Notes: generated from the sequence alone by a model not told the origin. A stretch of DNA of 64,000 bases from Mesopusillimonas faecipullorum (GCF_020539505.1 NZ_JACDXW010000002.1:186001-250000), one strand, 5' to 3'. Positions 46,771-56,483 are shown, counted from the first letter of the stretch. Numbers and translations: made by a program.

Positions 46771-48216
46771 ATGAGACAAGCAGTTCACTTTCTCTTGAAT
46801 GGCCAGCTGCGCCGCCTGGAGGCATTCGACCCCACCCTTACCGTGCTGCGTTACCTGCGCGAAACCGAAGCCTTGCTTGGCACCAAAGAAGGCTGTGCCG
46901 AGGGCGACTGTGGGGCGTGCACGGCGGTGGTGGCCGACCTGCACGAAGGGCAGTTGCGCTATCGGGCGGTCAATAGCTGCATACAGTTTGTCGCCCAGCT
47001 AGACGGCAAGGCGCTATTTACCGTAGAAGCCTTGCAAAGCCAGGCCGGCCTGCACCCTGTGCAACAAGCGATGGTGGATTGCCATGGTTCCCAATGCGGG
47101 TTTTGCACGCCGGGCTTTGTCATGTCTATGTATGCGGGCAGCCTGAATGGCGTCAAGCCGCAGCGCCAGGCCATTAATGAAATGCTGGCGGGTAATCTGT
47201 GCCGGTGCACGGGCTATACGCCCATTATCGAAGCCGCCACCCGTGTGCTTAGCCAGGCACCGCAACCCGCCTGTGCGCCCGCCGCCTTGCAACAGCAGCT
47301 CGAAGCCTTGCCCAAACATGAAGGCTTCGAGCTGGAATACCAAGGGCGGCGTTTCATTGCCCCCGCCAACAGCGAAGAACTGGCGCAAGTCTTGCAGCGC
47401 CATCCCGACGCAACCTTGTTAGCGGGTGGTACCGATGTGGGCTTGTTCGTTACCAAGCAGCACCGCAGCCTGGCTACCGTCGTGCATTTGGAAAAAATCC
47501 CCGAGCTTTCACAGATACGGCAAGAGGGCGGGGGTGTGCGCATAGGCGCCGCGGTCAGCTACCAGCGTGCCCGTAGCGCTCTGTCGCGCTTATATCCCGC
47601 CTTGGACGCCCTGGTGTCGCGAGTCGGGGCGGTACAAGTGCGCAGCATGGGCACGGTAGGGGGCAATATCGGCAATGGTTCGCCCATAGGCGACATGCCC
47701 CCGGCCCTGATAGCCGCTGGCGCCCAGTTAACGCTGCGCTGCGGCTCAGAGGTACGCAGCTTGCCGCTGGAAGACTACTTCATTGCCTACGGCAAACAGA
47801 ATAGGCAAGTGGGCGAATGGATAGAGTCTATCTGGGTGCCCGAACCGCCAGCCAATGCGGTATATCGCGTGTACAAGATTACCAAGCGCTTCGAGCAAGA
47901 CATCTCTTCGGTATGCGGCGCTTTCAATATCGGCCTGCTGTACCACGGCGACATACCCACGGTGGAATCTGCGCGGATTTGCTTTGGCGGCATGGCCGGC
48001 ACCCCCTTGCGCGCCACGGGCTGCGAACGCTGGCTGGTGGGTAGGCCCTGGAATGCCGAAACCATAGAACAGGCGGCGGCCATATTGGGCCGCGAATACA
48101 CCCCGCTAAGCGATTTTCGCGCCAGTGCCGAGTACAGAAGCCTGGTGGCAGCCAATTTGTTGCGGCGTCTGTATGCGCAAACGGTGGGCCAGGAAGACTG
48201 CGCCATTGCCTGTTGA
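46771..48216 (+). CDS. xdhA: Xanthine dehydrogenase small subunit (2Fe-2S and FAD)
   Basis: A 481-residue protein. The plant-type [2Fe-2S] cluster is C42, C47, C50 and C70 (GCAEGDCGAC), the second cluster uses C109, C112, C144 and C146 (QCGFC, LCRCTG), and the FAD domain follows from about residue 185 with LLAGGTDVGLFV and TVGGNIGNGSPIGD. Together with XdhB it oxidises hypoxanthine and xanthine to uric acid, passing electrons to NAD. It lies 15 bases upstream of xdhB. Confidence 0.9.
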   Translation: MRQAVHFLLNGQLRRLEAFDPTLTVLRYLRETEALLGTKEGCAEGDCGACTAVVADLHEGQLRYRAVNSCIQFVAQLDGKALFTVEALQSQAGLHPVQQAMVDCHGSQCGFCTPGFVMSMYAGSLNGVKPQRQAINEMLAGNLCRCTGYTPIIEAATRVLSQAPQPACAPAALQQQLEALPKHEGFELEYQGRRFIAPANSEELAQVLQRHPDATLLAGGTDVGLFVTKQHRSLATVVHLEKIPELSQIRQEGGGVRIGAAVSYQRARSALSRLYPALDALVSRVGAVQVRSMGTVGGNIGNGSPIGDMPPALIAAGAQLTLRCGSEVRSLPLEDYFIAYGKQNRQVGEWIESIWVPEPPANAVYRVYKITKRFEQDISSVCGAFNIGLLYHGDIPTVESARICFGGMAGTPLRATGCERWLVGRPWNAETIEQAAAILGREYTPLSDFRASAEYRSLVAANLLRRLYAQTVGQEDCAIAC

Positions 48217-48231
48217 TTCAAGGGAAAAACT

Positions 48232-50577
48232 ATGAGCAACGAAACCCCCTACACCCAAGTTCGCGTCTCGCAAGCGCACGACAGCGCTTGCCAGCAAGTG
48301 GCCGGCGCGGCTTTGTATATAGACGACATCCCCGAGCCGCGTGGCACGCTGCAGGTATACGTGGCGCAAAGCCCTCATGCGCATGCGCGCATTCTGCAAT
48401 GTGAGCTTGACGATGTGGCGCATCAGCCCGGCGTGGCGGCTGTCGTTACCCTTGAAGACATTCCCGGTGTGGTGGATGTCAGTTGCATTCATGCCGGAGA
48501 CGAACCCGTTTTCGCCCAAGGCACCGTGCAGTTTCTGGGTCAGCCTATTTATGCGGTGGCTGCCGAAACCCTAGACGCCGCACGGCTTGCCACCCAACAC
48601 GCACGTATTGAATACGAACCCTTGCCGGCCGTTTTGACGGTAGAACAAGCCATGGCGCAGCAAAGCTTTGTGCTGCCCCCACGCAAAATCAAACGTGGCG
48701 ACCCAGATACTGCGCTGCAAGGGGCCAAGCATAGATTGCAGGGCAGCTTGCGTACCGGCGGGCAAGACCACTTTTACCTGGAAAGCCATATTTCGTTGGC
48801 CGTGCCCGAAGACGATGGCGGCATGTTGATTTACTGCTCTACCCAGAACCCCAGCGAAGTGCAAAGCCTGTGCGCGCGCGTATTAGATTTACCCGACGCT
48901 GCCGTGAAGGTGCAGGTGCGGCGTATGGGCGGCGCTTTTGGCGGTAAAGAGACCCAACCCGCGCAGCTTGCGATTATTGCCGCGTTGGTGGCGTGCAAAA
49001 CCGGGCGCCCGGCCAAAGTGCGCTTAGATCGGGACGACGATATGCGCATGACGGGCAAGCGTCACGCCTTCGTTATTGACTACGACATAGGCTTTGACGA
49101 CCAAGGCCTTATAGAAGGTGTGCGCTTTGTGCAGAAAGTGCGCTGTGGCTACACGGCTGATTTATCGGGCGCGGTGGCGGACCGAGGCGTCTTGCATTGC
49201 GACAACAGCTATTACCTGGCCAATGTGGCGGTAGAGTCTTATCGCTGCCGCACCAACACCGTTTCCGACACCGCCTTTCGCGGCTTTGGTATTCCGCAAG
49301 GAGTGATGGGTATAGAGCGCGCCATGCTGGATATTGCCCAGCATCTGGGCCTAGACCCGCTGGAAGTTAGGCGCCGCAACCTTTACGGCCCGGGCCGTGA
49401 CCAAACGCATTACGGCCAAACCTTAAGCAATATGATTTTGCCGGAAATCATAGACCAGCTGGTGGAGGAATCGCGCTATGACGAGCGCCGTCAGGCCGTG
49501 CAAGCCTTTAACCAAACGCATCGCTATCTTAAAAAGGGTATTGCACTGACGCCCGTGATGATGGGCATCAGCTTCACGCGCTTGCACTTGAATCAGGGCG
49601 GGGCGTTCATCAATATCTATAAAGACGGCAGTATCGCCCTGAACCACGGCGGCACGGAAATGGGCCAAGGCTTATTTATTAAAGTGGCGCAGATCGTGGC
49701 GCACGAACTGGGTGTGGGCGTAGAAAAAGTGCGCATTACCGCCACCACCACCGAAAAAGTCCCCAATACCTCGGCCACCGCCTCGTCGGCGGGTTCCGAT
49801 CTGAACGGCATGGCAGCCCGCGACGCGGCGCTGAAGCTAAAAGGGCGCTTAAGCGAAGTAGCCTGCCGACATTTCGGTGCCGAAGCTGAGGCCATCGTCT
49901 TTCAAGACGGCCATGTGCAAGCGGGCGAGCAGCGCATCAGCTTTGAAAAACTGGTGGGGCTGGCCTATCTGGAGCGCACCTCGCTTTCGGCCACCGGCTT
50001 TTTCAAAACGCCCGATATTCACTTTGATAACGACACTTTTCATGGCCACCCCTTTTTGTATTTTGCCTATGGTGCGGCAGTTTCCGAGGTGCTGGTCGAC
50101 ACTTTGACCGGCGAGTACCGGGTAGAGCGTGTGGATATTTTGCACGACGTGGGGCGCTCGCTGAACCCTGCCATAGACATAGGCCAGATAGAAGGCGGCT
50201 TTATCCAGGGCATGGGTTGGCTGACCAGCGAAGAGCTGCACTGGGACGACAAAGGCAGGCTACGCACGCATGCGCCTTCTACCTATAAAATCCCTTCGGT
50301 GGGCAACCGGCCCGACGTGATGAACGTCAAGCTGATGGAAAATCCTGCTTTCCGTTCGGCTACCCCTTATCACTCCAAGGCAGTGGGCGAGCCGCCTCTT
50401 ATGCTGGCCGTGTCGGTGTATCAGGCCTTGTTGGAAGCGGCTTCGGAAGTGGTGCCGCGCCCAGCCATGGATGCACCGATTACGCCTGAAAGAGTATTGC
50501 TGGCCAAACCTATGGCAGGCGCTAAGCAAGCGTGCGCCAAAGGGCTAGGGCGGGAAGAGGCCGCCACCCTGTTGTAA
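48232..50577 (+). CDS. xdhB: Xanthine dehydrogenase large (molybdenum) subunit
   Basis: A 781-residue molybdopterin protein. The residues expected for xanthine oxidation are present: GGAFGGKETQ (glutamate near the Mo), FRGFGIPQG with the substrate arginine, GISFT and TGFFKTPD with the two ring-stacking phenylalanines, and KAVGEPPL with the catalytic glutamate. One difference is Ile where FRGFGGPQ is usual. The maturation factor XdhC is not in the window. A strong promoter and the rpmI gene follow directly. Confidence 0.9.
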   Translation: MSNETPYTQVRVSQAHDSACQQVAGAALYIDDIPEPRGTLQVYVAQSPHAHARILQCELDDVAHQPGVAAVVTLEDIPGVVDVSCIHAGDEPVFAQGTVQFLGQPIYAVAAETLDAARLATQHARIEYEPLPAVLTVEQAMAQQSFVLPPRKIKRGDPDTALQGAKHRLQGSLRTGGQDHFYLESHISLAVPEDDGGMLIYCSTQNPSEVQSLCARVLDLPDAAVKVQVRRMGGAFGGKETQPAQLAIIAALVACKTGRPAKVRLDRDDDMRMTGKRHAFVIDYDIGFDDQGLIEGVRFVQKVRCGYTADLSGAVADRGVLHCDNSYYLANVAVESYRCRTNTVSDTAFRGFGIPQGVMGIERAMLDIAQHLGLDPLEVRRRNLYGPGRDQTHYGQTLSNMILPEIIDQLVEESRYDERRQAVQAFNQTHRYLKKGIALTPVMMGISFTRLHLNQGGAFINIYKDGSIALNHGGTEMGQGLFIKVAQIVAHELGVGVEKVRITATTTEKVPNTSATASSAGSDLNGMAARDAALKLKGRLSEVACRHFGAEAEAIVFQDGHVQAGEQRISFEKLVGLAYLERTSLSATGFFKTPDIHFDNDTFHGHPFLYFAYGAAVSEVLVDTLTGEYRVERVDILHDVGRSLNPAIDIGQIEGGFIQGMGWLTSEELHWDDKGRLRTHAPSTYKIPSVGNRPDVMNVKLMENPAFRSATPYHSKAVGEPPLMLAVSVYQALLEAASEVVPRPAMDAPITPERVLLAKPMAGAKQACAKGLGREEAATLL

Positions 50578-50601
50578 AACGTGTATCAGGCGCAGGGTAA
50601 A

Positions 50602-50632
50602 TTGGACAAAAACGGAAAAATCCCCCTATAAT
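50602..50632 (+). promoter_or_regulatory. Promoter of the rpmI-rplT operon
   Basis: TTGGAC (50602-50607) and TATAAT (50627-50632) with a 19-base spacer (or TGGACA with 18). A leader of about 150 bases follows before rpmI, holding three copies of AAAGCAGTA (50674-50682, 50691-50699, 50704-50712). The usual upstream infC gene is absent, so the operon relies on this promoter. Confidence 0.7.
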
Positions 50633-50790
50633 GCAAGGCTTTGCAGCGTTTTCAGTATTTAAGCGCGGCGAAAAAAGCAGTAGTAAGCACAAAGCAGTAA
50701 TACAAAGCAGTACCCACAAGCAATGCCCAGGTTTAGCAAGCGCCCTTAGGTTGGGGTCACCTGCCATTGTCAATTCAAAAAGAGTTTGTC

Positions 50791-50988
50791 ATGCCCAAGA
50801 TGAAAACCAAACGCGGCGCCGCAAAGCGCTTCGTTGTCCGCGGCAGCGGTTCCATCAAGCGTGGTCAGGCGTTCAAGCGCCACATTCTGACCAAGAAAAC
50901 CACCAAGAACAAGCGCCAACTGCGCGGCTCCGTCGAAGTTCATGCTTCCGACGTCGCCTCGGTCAAGGCCATGTTGCCTTTCGCTTGA
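50791..50988 (+). CDS. rpmI: 50S ribosomal protein L35
   Basis: A 65-residue basic protein starting [16 protein letters not shown], the conserved L35 N terminus. The ATG at 50791 is the canonical start; earlier in-frame codons are not conserved. It is followed by rplT after 19 bases. Confidence 0.96.
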   Translation: MPKMKTKRGAAKRFVVRGSGSIKRGQAFKRHILTKKTTKNKRQLRGSVEVHASDVASVKAMLPFA

Positions 50989-51007
50989 TAGATAACGGAG
51001 AACCACT

Positions 51008-51367
51008 ATGCCACGCGTCAAACGCGGCGTAACCGCCCGCGCCCGTCACAAAAAAGTCATTAACGCTGCCAAAGGCTACCGCGGTCGCCGCGGCAACGTA
51101 TTCCGGATAGCCAAACAGGCTGTCATGAAGGCTGGTCAATATGCATACCGCGACCGCCGCAACAAAAAGCGTACTTTCCGCGCACTCTGGATCACCCGTA
51201 TCAACGCGGGTTGCCGTGAACTCGGTATCACTTACAGCGCGTTCATCGCCGGCACCAAAAAAGCTGCCATCGAGCTCGACCGCAAAGTGTTGGCCGACAT
51301 GGCCGTCAACGACAAGGCTGGTTTTGCAGCAGTGGTTGCGCAAGCGCGCAATGCCCTGGCAGCCTAA
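51008..51367 (+). CDS. rplT: 50S ribosomal protein L20
   Basis: A 119-residue basic protein with the L20 signatures [16 protein letters not shown] and [16 protein letters not shown]. It binds 23S rRNA early in assembly and in many bacteria represses its own operon through the leader of rpmI. The ribosome site is the GGAG in ACGGAGAACC. Confidence 0.96.
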   Translation: MPRVKRGVTARARHKKVINAAKGYRGRRGNVFRIAKQAVMKAGQYAYRDRRNKKRTFRALWITRINAGCRELGITYSAFIAGTKKAAIELDRKVLADMAVNDKAGFAAVVAQARNALAA

Positions 51368-51403
51368 TCCTGTCGCACTAGTCGTTCGCATTCGGTAATG
51401 CTG

Positions 51404-51438
51404 CAAACGGGGCTCCGCTAGGGCTCCGTTTGTTTTTT
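51404..51438 (+). terminator. Terminator or attenuator between rplT and pheS
   Basis: CAAACGG (51404-51410) pairs perfectly with CCGTTTG (51426-51432) and is followed by T6. It lies 13 bases before pheS ATG 51452. It could end ribosomal-protein transcripts or attenuate pheST expression. No phenylalanine-rich leader peptide was found. Confidence 0.7.
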
Positions 51439-51451
51439 GGGAAACGCAAAA

Positions 51452-52474
51452 ATGAGCTCTACGGTTGAAGATCTGGTCGTCCAGGCCGAAGCCGCATTTA
51501 GCCAGGCCGACGGCCCGGCTGCGCTGGAAGACGCCAAGGCCAAGTTCCTGGGCAAGCAGGGTGCACTGACGGCCCTGCTTAAAGGCCTGGGTCAAATGAC
51601 GCCCGAGGAAAAGCGCGAGCAGGGTGGCCGCATCAATCAGGCCAAACAGCAAATCGAAGCTTTGCTCAACGCGCGTCGCCAAGGCTTGGCCAAGGCCGAG
51701 CTCGACCGCCGCCTGGCTCAAGAAACCATAGATGTCACCTTGCCCGGCCGTGGCCGCAGCGTAGGCGGCATTCACCCGGTGATTCAAACCTGGCAGCGTG
51801 TCGAAGCCATTTTTGCGTCCATCGGTTTCGAAGTGGCCGACGGCCCCGAGATCGAGAACGACTGGACCAACTTCACTGCCTTGAACAACCCGGAGAACCA
51901 TCCGGCGCGTTCCATGCAAGACACCTTCTACGTCGACATGCAGGACGAGCACGGCCTGCCGCTGCTGCTGCGCACGCACACCAGCCCTATGCAGGTTCGT
52001 TATGCGCGCATGAACAAGCCACCCATCAAGGTCATTGCCCCTGGGCGCACCTACCGGGTAGACAGCGACGCCACGCACTCGCCCATGTTCCATCAGGTCG
52101 AAGGCCTGTGGATAGCCGAAGACATTTCCTTCGCCGACCTGAAAGGCGTCTATACCAATTTCCTGAAAGCCTTCTTCGAAACCGACGACCTTACCGTCCG
52201 TTTCCGGCCGTCTTTCTTCCCCTTCACCGAGCCATCCGCCGAGATCGACATGATGTTCACCTCCGGCCCCAATCGCGGGCGCTGGCTGGAGATCTCCGGT
52301 TCGGGGCAGGTGCACCCCCAGGTGGTGCGTAACTTCGGGCTAGACCCAGAACGCTATATCGGTTTTGCCTTCGGCTCCGGCCTAGAGCGGCTTACCATGC
52401 TGCGTTACGGCGTCGACGATCTTCGTCTGTTTTTCGAAGGCGATCTGCGCTTCCTGAAGCAGTTCAACCGCTGA
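51452..52474 (+). CDS. pheS: Phenylalanine-tRNA ligase alpha subunit
   Basis: A 340-residue class II synthetase subunit. The N-terminal coiled coil is followed by the catalytic core with [33 protein letters not shown]-like motif 2 and the C-terminal [20 protein letters not shown] motif 3. ATG 51452 is used because the extended form (TTG 51437) adds an odd tail. It works with PheT as an alpha2-beta2 enzyme. pheT starts 61 bases on. Confidence 0.95.
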   Translation: MSSTVEDLVVQAEAAFSQADGPAALEDAKAKFLGKQGALTALLKGLGQMTPEEKREQGGRINQAKQQIEALLNARRQGLAKAELDRRLAQETIDVTLPGRGRSVGGIHPVIQTWQRVEAIFASIGFEVADGPEIENDWTNFTALNNPENHPARSMQDTFYVDMQDEHGLPLLLRTHTSPMQVRYARMNKPPIKVIAPGRTYRVDSDATHSPMFHQVEGLWIAEDISFADLKGVYTNFLKAFFETDDLTVRFRPSFFPFTEPSAEIDMMFTSGPNRGRWLEISGSGQVHPQVVRNFGLDPERYIGFAFGSGLERLTMLRYGVDDLRLFFEGDLRFLKQFNR

Positions 52475-52535
52475 CGCGCCCAGGCGCGGTGAGCCGCGCC
52501 TTTTCCTCCTGGCACCTCCCACTGTAGAGCGAATC

Positions 52536-54944
52536 ATGCAATTTCCGGAATCCTGGCTACGAACCTTGGCCAATCCCGAGCTCGATACCGAGCAGCTTGC
52601 CCACTGCCTAACCATGGCTGGGCTGGAAGTCGAGGAAACCAATCCCGTGGCGCCGCCGTTCAGCGGCATCGTTGTGGCGCGCATCGTCGAAGCCGAACCT
52701 CATCCCGATGCCGACCGTCTGCGCGTGTGCAAGGTCGATGACGGCTCGGGCGAGCTGCTACAAATCGTTTGCGGTGCCCCCAACGCTGCGCCGGGTCTGC
52801 TGGTGCCGTTGGCGCGCATTGGTGCGCAACTGCCTGGCGACTTCAAGATCAAAAAAGCCCGCATGCGCGGCGTAGACTCTTTCGGCATGCTGTGCTCGGC
52901 ACGCGAGTTGGGGCTTTCTGAAGACCATGGCGGTTTGCTGGAATTATCGGCAGATCTGTCTGTTGGCCAAGACATACGCCAGGCACTCAAGCTTGACGAC
53001 GTGCTGTTTACACTCAAACTGACCCCCAACCGCGCCGATTGCTTGTCGCTACTGGGCGTGGCGCGCGAGGTTTCTGCACTCACCGGTGTACCCTTGCAGC
53101 GCCCGCAAAGCCAGCCTGTGGTGCCCGCTATTCACGATCGCTTGCCGGTAGAAGTCAAGGCAGCCGATCTGTGCGGTCGTTTTGCCGGTCGCGTGATCAA
53201 GGGCGTGAACGCCCGTGCGGCCACGCCTGCCTGGATGGTCGAGCGCCTGGAAAGAGCAGGGCAGCGTTCTATCTCGGCCTTGGTCGATATTTCCAACTAC
53301 ATCATGTTGGAACTCGGTCGTCCCACACACGTGTACGATCTGGCCAAGATTGCCGGCGGCCTGGAAGTGCGCTGGGCGAACGAAGGCGAACAACTTGAGC
53401 TACTGAATGGCCAAACCGTTACGCTGACGCCCGATGTAGGCTTGATCACCACGCAAGATCAGCCCACCAGCCTGGCCGGCATTATGGGTGGCGAGCATAG
53501 CGCCGTTACCCTGGACACCACCGATGTCTTCGTCGAGGCCGCGTTCTGGTGGCCCGAGGCCATCATGGGCCGTGCCCGCAAATTCAAATTTAGTTCCGAA
53601 GCCAGCCATCGCTTCGAGCGCGGTGTCGACTTCCAAGGGCTGACAGAAGACCTCGAGCGTATGACGGCGCTGATTCTGGAAGTCTGCGGTGGCCAAGCCG
53701 GCCCCATGGACGACCAAGTCATCCGCCTGCCCGAACGCAAGGCTGTGGCGATGCGTTTAGCGCGTTGCCAGCGCGTACTGGGCCTGCCCATTAGCCGCGA
53801 ACAAGCCGACGACATCTTTACCCGTTTGGGGCTGGCACACGAATGGCAGGGCGACACGGTCACCGTGCAGTCGCCTTCCTTCCGCTTCGACATCAATATC
53901 GAAGAAGACCTCATCGAAGAAATCGCCCGCGTTTACGGGTTTGAGAACATTCCTGATGCGCCGCCAGTAGCGCCTGCGTTGATGCGTGTTAAACCCGAGA
54001 CGGATCGGGGCGTGCACGGCTTGCGTACGGCCATGGCCGCGCTGGACTACCAGGAAGTCATCAATTTTTCGTTCGTAGACGAATATTGGGAAAAAGACTA
54101 CGCCGGTAACGAGCAGCCCATACGTTTGCTTAACCCCATTGCCAGCCATTTGTCGGTGATGCGTTCCGGCCTGATCGCCGGCCTGGTGGCCAATATTCGC
54201 CATAACGCTCAGCGCCAGCAAGCTCGTGTGCGGGTGTTCGAACTGGGCCGCGTGTTCGCGCGCGATGACTCGGTGGCCAATAGTGATTTGTCTGTGGCGG
54301 GTGTTTCGCAGCCCTTGCATCTGGCTGCCGCAGCCTGGGGGCCGTCGGTGTCCGAGCAATGGGCCGTGCCGCGCCGCCTGGTGGATTTCTTCGACCTGAA
54401 GAACGATTTGGAATGCCTGTTGGGCAAGCAAGCGCGCCAGTTGCGCTGCGAAGTAGCCGTGCATCCGGCTTTGCATCCGGGGCGTAGCGCCAGGGTGTTG
54501 TTGGGCGAAACCGCCATAGGTTGGCTGGGTGAGTTGCACCCGCGCTTGGTTCAAGAAGCCGAGCTGGGCAGCGCGCCGGTAGTGTTCGAACTGGACGTGG
54601 CTGCGGTGTTGAATCAGCCTTTGCCCAAGCCCGAAGCTTTGTCGCGCCAGCCCATCGTGCAGCGAGACCTGGCCATATGGGTGGCGGATCAGGTACCCTA
54701 CCAAAGTTTGCGCGATACACTGACGCAAACGATTGCTGCAGATGCTAATCTTTCCATCGTCCAAGAAATTGCGTTGTTCGACGTTTGGCGCGACGCCGAA
54801 CGTGCCGATGGCCGCAAGAGCTTGGGTTTGCGTTTCTGGCTGCAAAACGCCAGTGCCACGCTTGACGACGCCACGGTCGAGCAGTGCATGCAACGCTTGC
54901 TGGATGCGTTGGTTCAGGCCCATGGGGTCAGCCTGCGCGCTTAA
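52536..54944 (+). CDS. pheT: Phenylalanine-tRNA ligase beta subunit
   Basis: An 802-residue subunit with a tRNA-binding EMAP-like domain (about 40-150), B3/B4 editing domain (about 210-385), B5 domain (about 405-475), a catalytic-like domain and a C-terminal anticodon-binding FDX-ACB domain (about 705-800). It proofreads Tyr-tRNA(Phe) and contacts the tRNA. The order pheS-pheT-ihfA is normal. Confidence 0.95.
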   Translation: MQFPESWLRTLANPELDTEQLAHCLTMAGLEVEETNPVAPPFSGIVVARIVEAEPHPDADRLRVCKVDDGSGELLQIVCGAPNAAPGLLVPLARIGAQLPGDFKIKKARMRGVDSFGMLCSARELGLSEDHGGLLELSADLSVGQDIRQALKLDDVLFTLKLTPNRADCLSLLGVAREVSALTGVPLQRPQSQPVVPAIHDRLPVEVKAADLCGRFAGRVIKGVNARAATPAWMVERLERAGQRSISALVDISNYIMLELGRPTHVYDLAKIAGGLEVRWANEGEQLELLNGQTVTLTPDVGLITTQDQPTSLAGIMGGEHSAVTLDTTDVFVEAAFWWPEAIMGRARKFKFSSEASHRFERGVDFQGLTEDLERMTALILEVCGGQAGPMDDQVIRLPERKAVAMRLARCQRVLGLPISREQADDIFTRLGLAHEWQGDTVTVQSPSFRFDINIEEDLIEEIARVYGFENIPDAPPVAPALMRVKPETDRGVHGLRTAMAALDYQEVINFSFVDEYWEKDYAGNEQPIRLLNPIASHLSVMRSGLIAGLVANIRHNAQRQQARVRVFELGRVFARDDSVANSDLSVAGVSQPLHLAAAAWGPSVSEQWAVPRRLVDFFDLKNDLECLLGKQARQLRCEVAVHPALHPGRSARVLLGETAIGWLGELHPRLVQEAELGSAPVVFELDVAAVLNQPLPKPEALSRQPIVQRDLAIWVADQVPYQSLRDTLTQTIAADANLSIVQEIALFDVWRDAERADGRKSLGLRFWLQNASATLDDATVEQCMQRLLDALVQAHGVSLRA

Positions 54945-54963
54945 TGCATAAGGAAACGGAGTC

Positions 54964-55290
54964 ATGAATCTTGAGCCCCGCACGCTAACCAAGGCCGAAC
55001 TGGCCGAACTTCTGTTCGAGCGCGTTGGGCTCAACAAGCGTGAAGCCAAAGACTTGGTAGATACTTTCTTCGAAGAAATCCGCGAGTCTTTGGCTCGCGG
55101 CGAAGAGGTCAAGCTATCGGGGTTCGGTAGCTTTCAGGTGCGCGACAAACCGCCGCGCCCTGGGCGCAATCCCAAAACGGGCGAGGTCATTCCCATCGAA
55201 GCGCGCCGTGTTGTTACGTTTCATGCCAGTCAAAAGCTGAAAAGCGTGGTAGAACAGGCGCACACATTCGAATCAGAAGACGCCGAATAA
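54964..55290 (+). CDS. ihfA: Integration host factor alpha subunit
   Basis: A 108-residue DNA-bending protein of the HU/IHF family. [20 protein letters not shown] with the DNA-intercalating proline arm, and [18 protein letters not shown], identify IhfA. It forms a heterodimer with IhfB and organises promoters and recombination sites. It sits in its usual place after pheT. Confidence 0.95.
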   Translation: MNLEPRTLTKAELAELLFERVGLNKREAKDLVDTFFEEIRESLARGEEVKLSGFGSFQVRDKPPRPGRNPKTGEVIPIEARRVVTFHASQKLKSVVEQAHTFESEDAE

Positions 55291-55314
55291 CATTTACTGA
55301 AAAGCATTCCGTAC

Positions 55315-55716
55315 ATGAGTTCCAGCGAAACCTCCGTCACCTTGCCGCCCATTCCCGCCAAGCGCTATTTCACCATAGGCGAAGTCAGCGATTTATGCTG
55401 CGTCAAGCCGCATGTGTTGCGTTATTGGGAACAAGAATTCACTCAGCTTAAGCCGGTTAAAAGGCGCGGTAATCGGCGTTATTACCAGCATCACGAAGTG
55501 CTGTTGATTCGTCGTATTCGCGAGTTGCTGTACGAGCAGGGTTTTACCATTAGCGGCGCGCGTAATCGTTTGGGCGATTCGCAGGTGCCGTTCGATGAAG
55601 AGGCCGGTGTGCGTCTTAGCGGTACCGAGTTGCAAACTTTGCGCACCGAGTTGCAGGTGGCCCGCGACGAATTGGCCCGTGCCTTGGGTCTGCCGTCGGG
55701 CACGCATACGGCCTGA
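55315..55716 (+). CDS. MerR-family regulator
   Basis: A 133-residue protein with the MerR winged helix (YFTIGEVSDLCCVKPHVLRY, then GNRRYYQHHEVLLIRRIREL). The C-terminal part is short and lacks an obvious metal- or ligand-binding loop. This gene conventionally follows ihfA in betaproteobacteria; its targets are unknown. Its stop overlaps the next ATG in TGATG. Confidence 0.9.
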   Translation: MSSSETSVTLPPIPAKRYFTIGEVSDLCCVKPHVLRYWEQEFTQLKPVKRRGNRRYYQHHEVLLIRRIRELLYEQGFTISGARNRLGDSQVPFDEEAGVRLSGTELQTLRTELQVARDELARALGLPSGTHTA

Positions 55717-56483
55717 TGCGCGCTTTGGCGCTGCAGGCGCTGTGCTGCACCCATCCACAAGAGAAGGCGGCTGCCGTTCTGGCGCTGTCTTTACAGGGTT
55801 TAGAGACTGGCGCTCGTTTAAGCGAGCCTTCGGGTTTGCCTGGGCGGCCACTACGTCCTGAGCTGGTTTCCCCTAAATTGCTTAAGCCGCGTCCGGTGCA
55901 TACGCTGGAGGGGCGGGCGACGCTGTTGCATGCCTTGGCGCATATTGAGTTCAATGCCATTAATCTGGCTTTGGATATTATTTGGCGCTTTGCCGATTTG
56001 CCTGAGGCGTTCTATGCCGATTGGTTGAAGGTGGCACAGGAAGAGGCCAAGCATTTTCAGTTGTTGGCCGATCATTTGCATACGCTGGGCTATGCCTATG
56101 GCGATTTTCCCGCACATGATGGTTTGTGGGAGATGGCTTTGCGTACGCGTGGCGATTTGCTGGCGCGTTTGGCTTTGGTGCCGCGTACGCTAGAGGCTCG
56201 AGGGCTGGATGCTTCGCCGCCGATTCGGGCGAAGTTGGCGCAGGCGGGGGATATGGCAGCGGCTGGGATTCTGGATATTATTCTGGCCGATGAGATTGGG
56301 CATGTGGCAATTGGGAATCATTGGTATCGGTTTGTGTGCGCGCAGCAGGGGAAGGATGCCGAGTCGCTTTACTTAGAGTTGGCGCGGGAGTATAGGGCGC
56401 CTTTGCCGCGGGGGCCGTTTAATGTCGAGGCGCGTCGGTTGGCGGGGTTTACTGAGGCGGAGTTGAGGTTGTTGGGGGGCTGA
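55716..56483 (+). CDS. DUF455 / MiaE-like ferritin-like protein
   Basis: A 255-residue protein of the DUF455 ferritin-like family. Metal-binding helices show ALAHIEFNAINLALD, AQEEAKHFQLLADHL and ILADEIGHVAIGNHWY, giving paired ExxH motifs for a diiron site. It resembles tRNA hydroxylase MiaE-type proteins, but the substrate is not proven. The TGATG junction couples it to the merR gene. The reading frame in its 3' third shows a clear drift toward G/T-rich codons. Confidence 0.82.
   Translation: MRALALQALCCTHPQEKAAAVLALSLQGLETGARLSEPSGLPGRPLRPELVSPKLLKPRPVHTLEGRATLLHALAHIEFNAINLALDIIWRFADLPEAFYADWLKVAQEEAKHFQLLADHLHTLGYAYGDFPAHDGLWEMALRTRGDLLARLALVPRTLEARGLDASPPIRAKLAQAGDMAAAGILDIILADEIGHVAIGNHWYRFVCAQQGKDAESLYLELAREYRAPLPRGPFNVEARRLAGFTEAELRLLGG

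Noticed and set aside
50674-50712. CRISPR-like array formed by AAAGCAGTA repeats
   Set aside because: Only three 9-base copies with short, unequal spacing; no cas genes anywhere in the window.
50963-52315. A 450-codon open frame on the minus strand
   Set aside because: Antisense to rplT and pheS; its composition mirrors those genes and no family motif is visible.
53757-55112. A 451-codon open frame on the minus strand
   Set aside because: Antisense to pheT and the start of ihfA; no ribosome site or domain.
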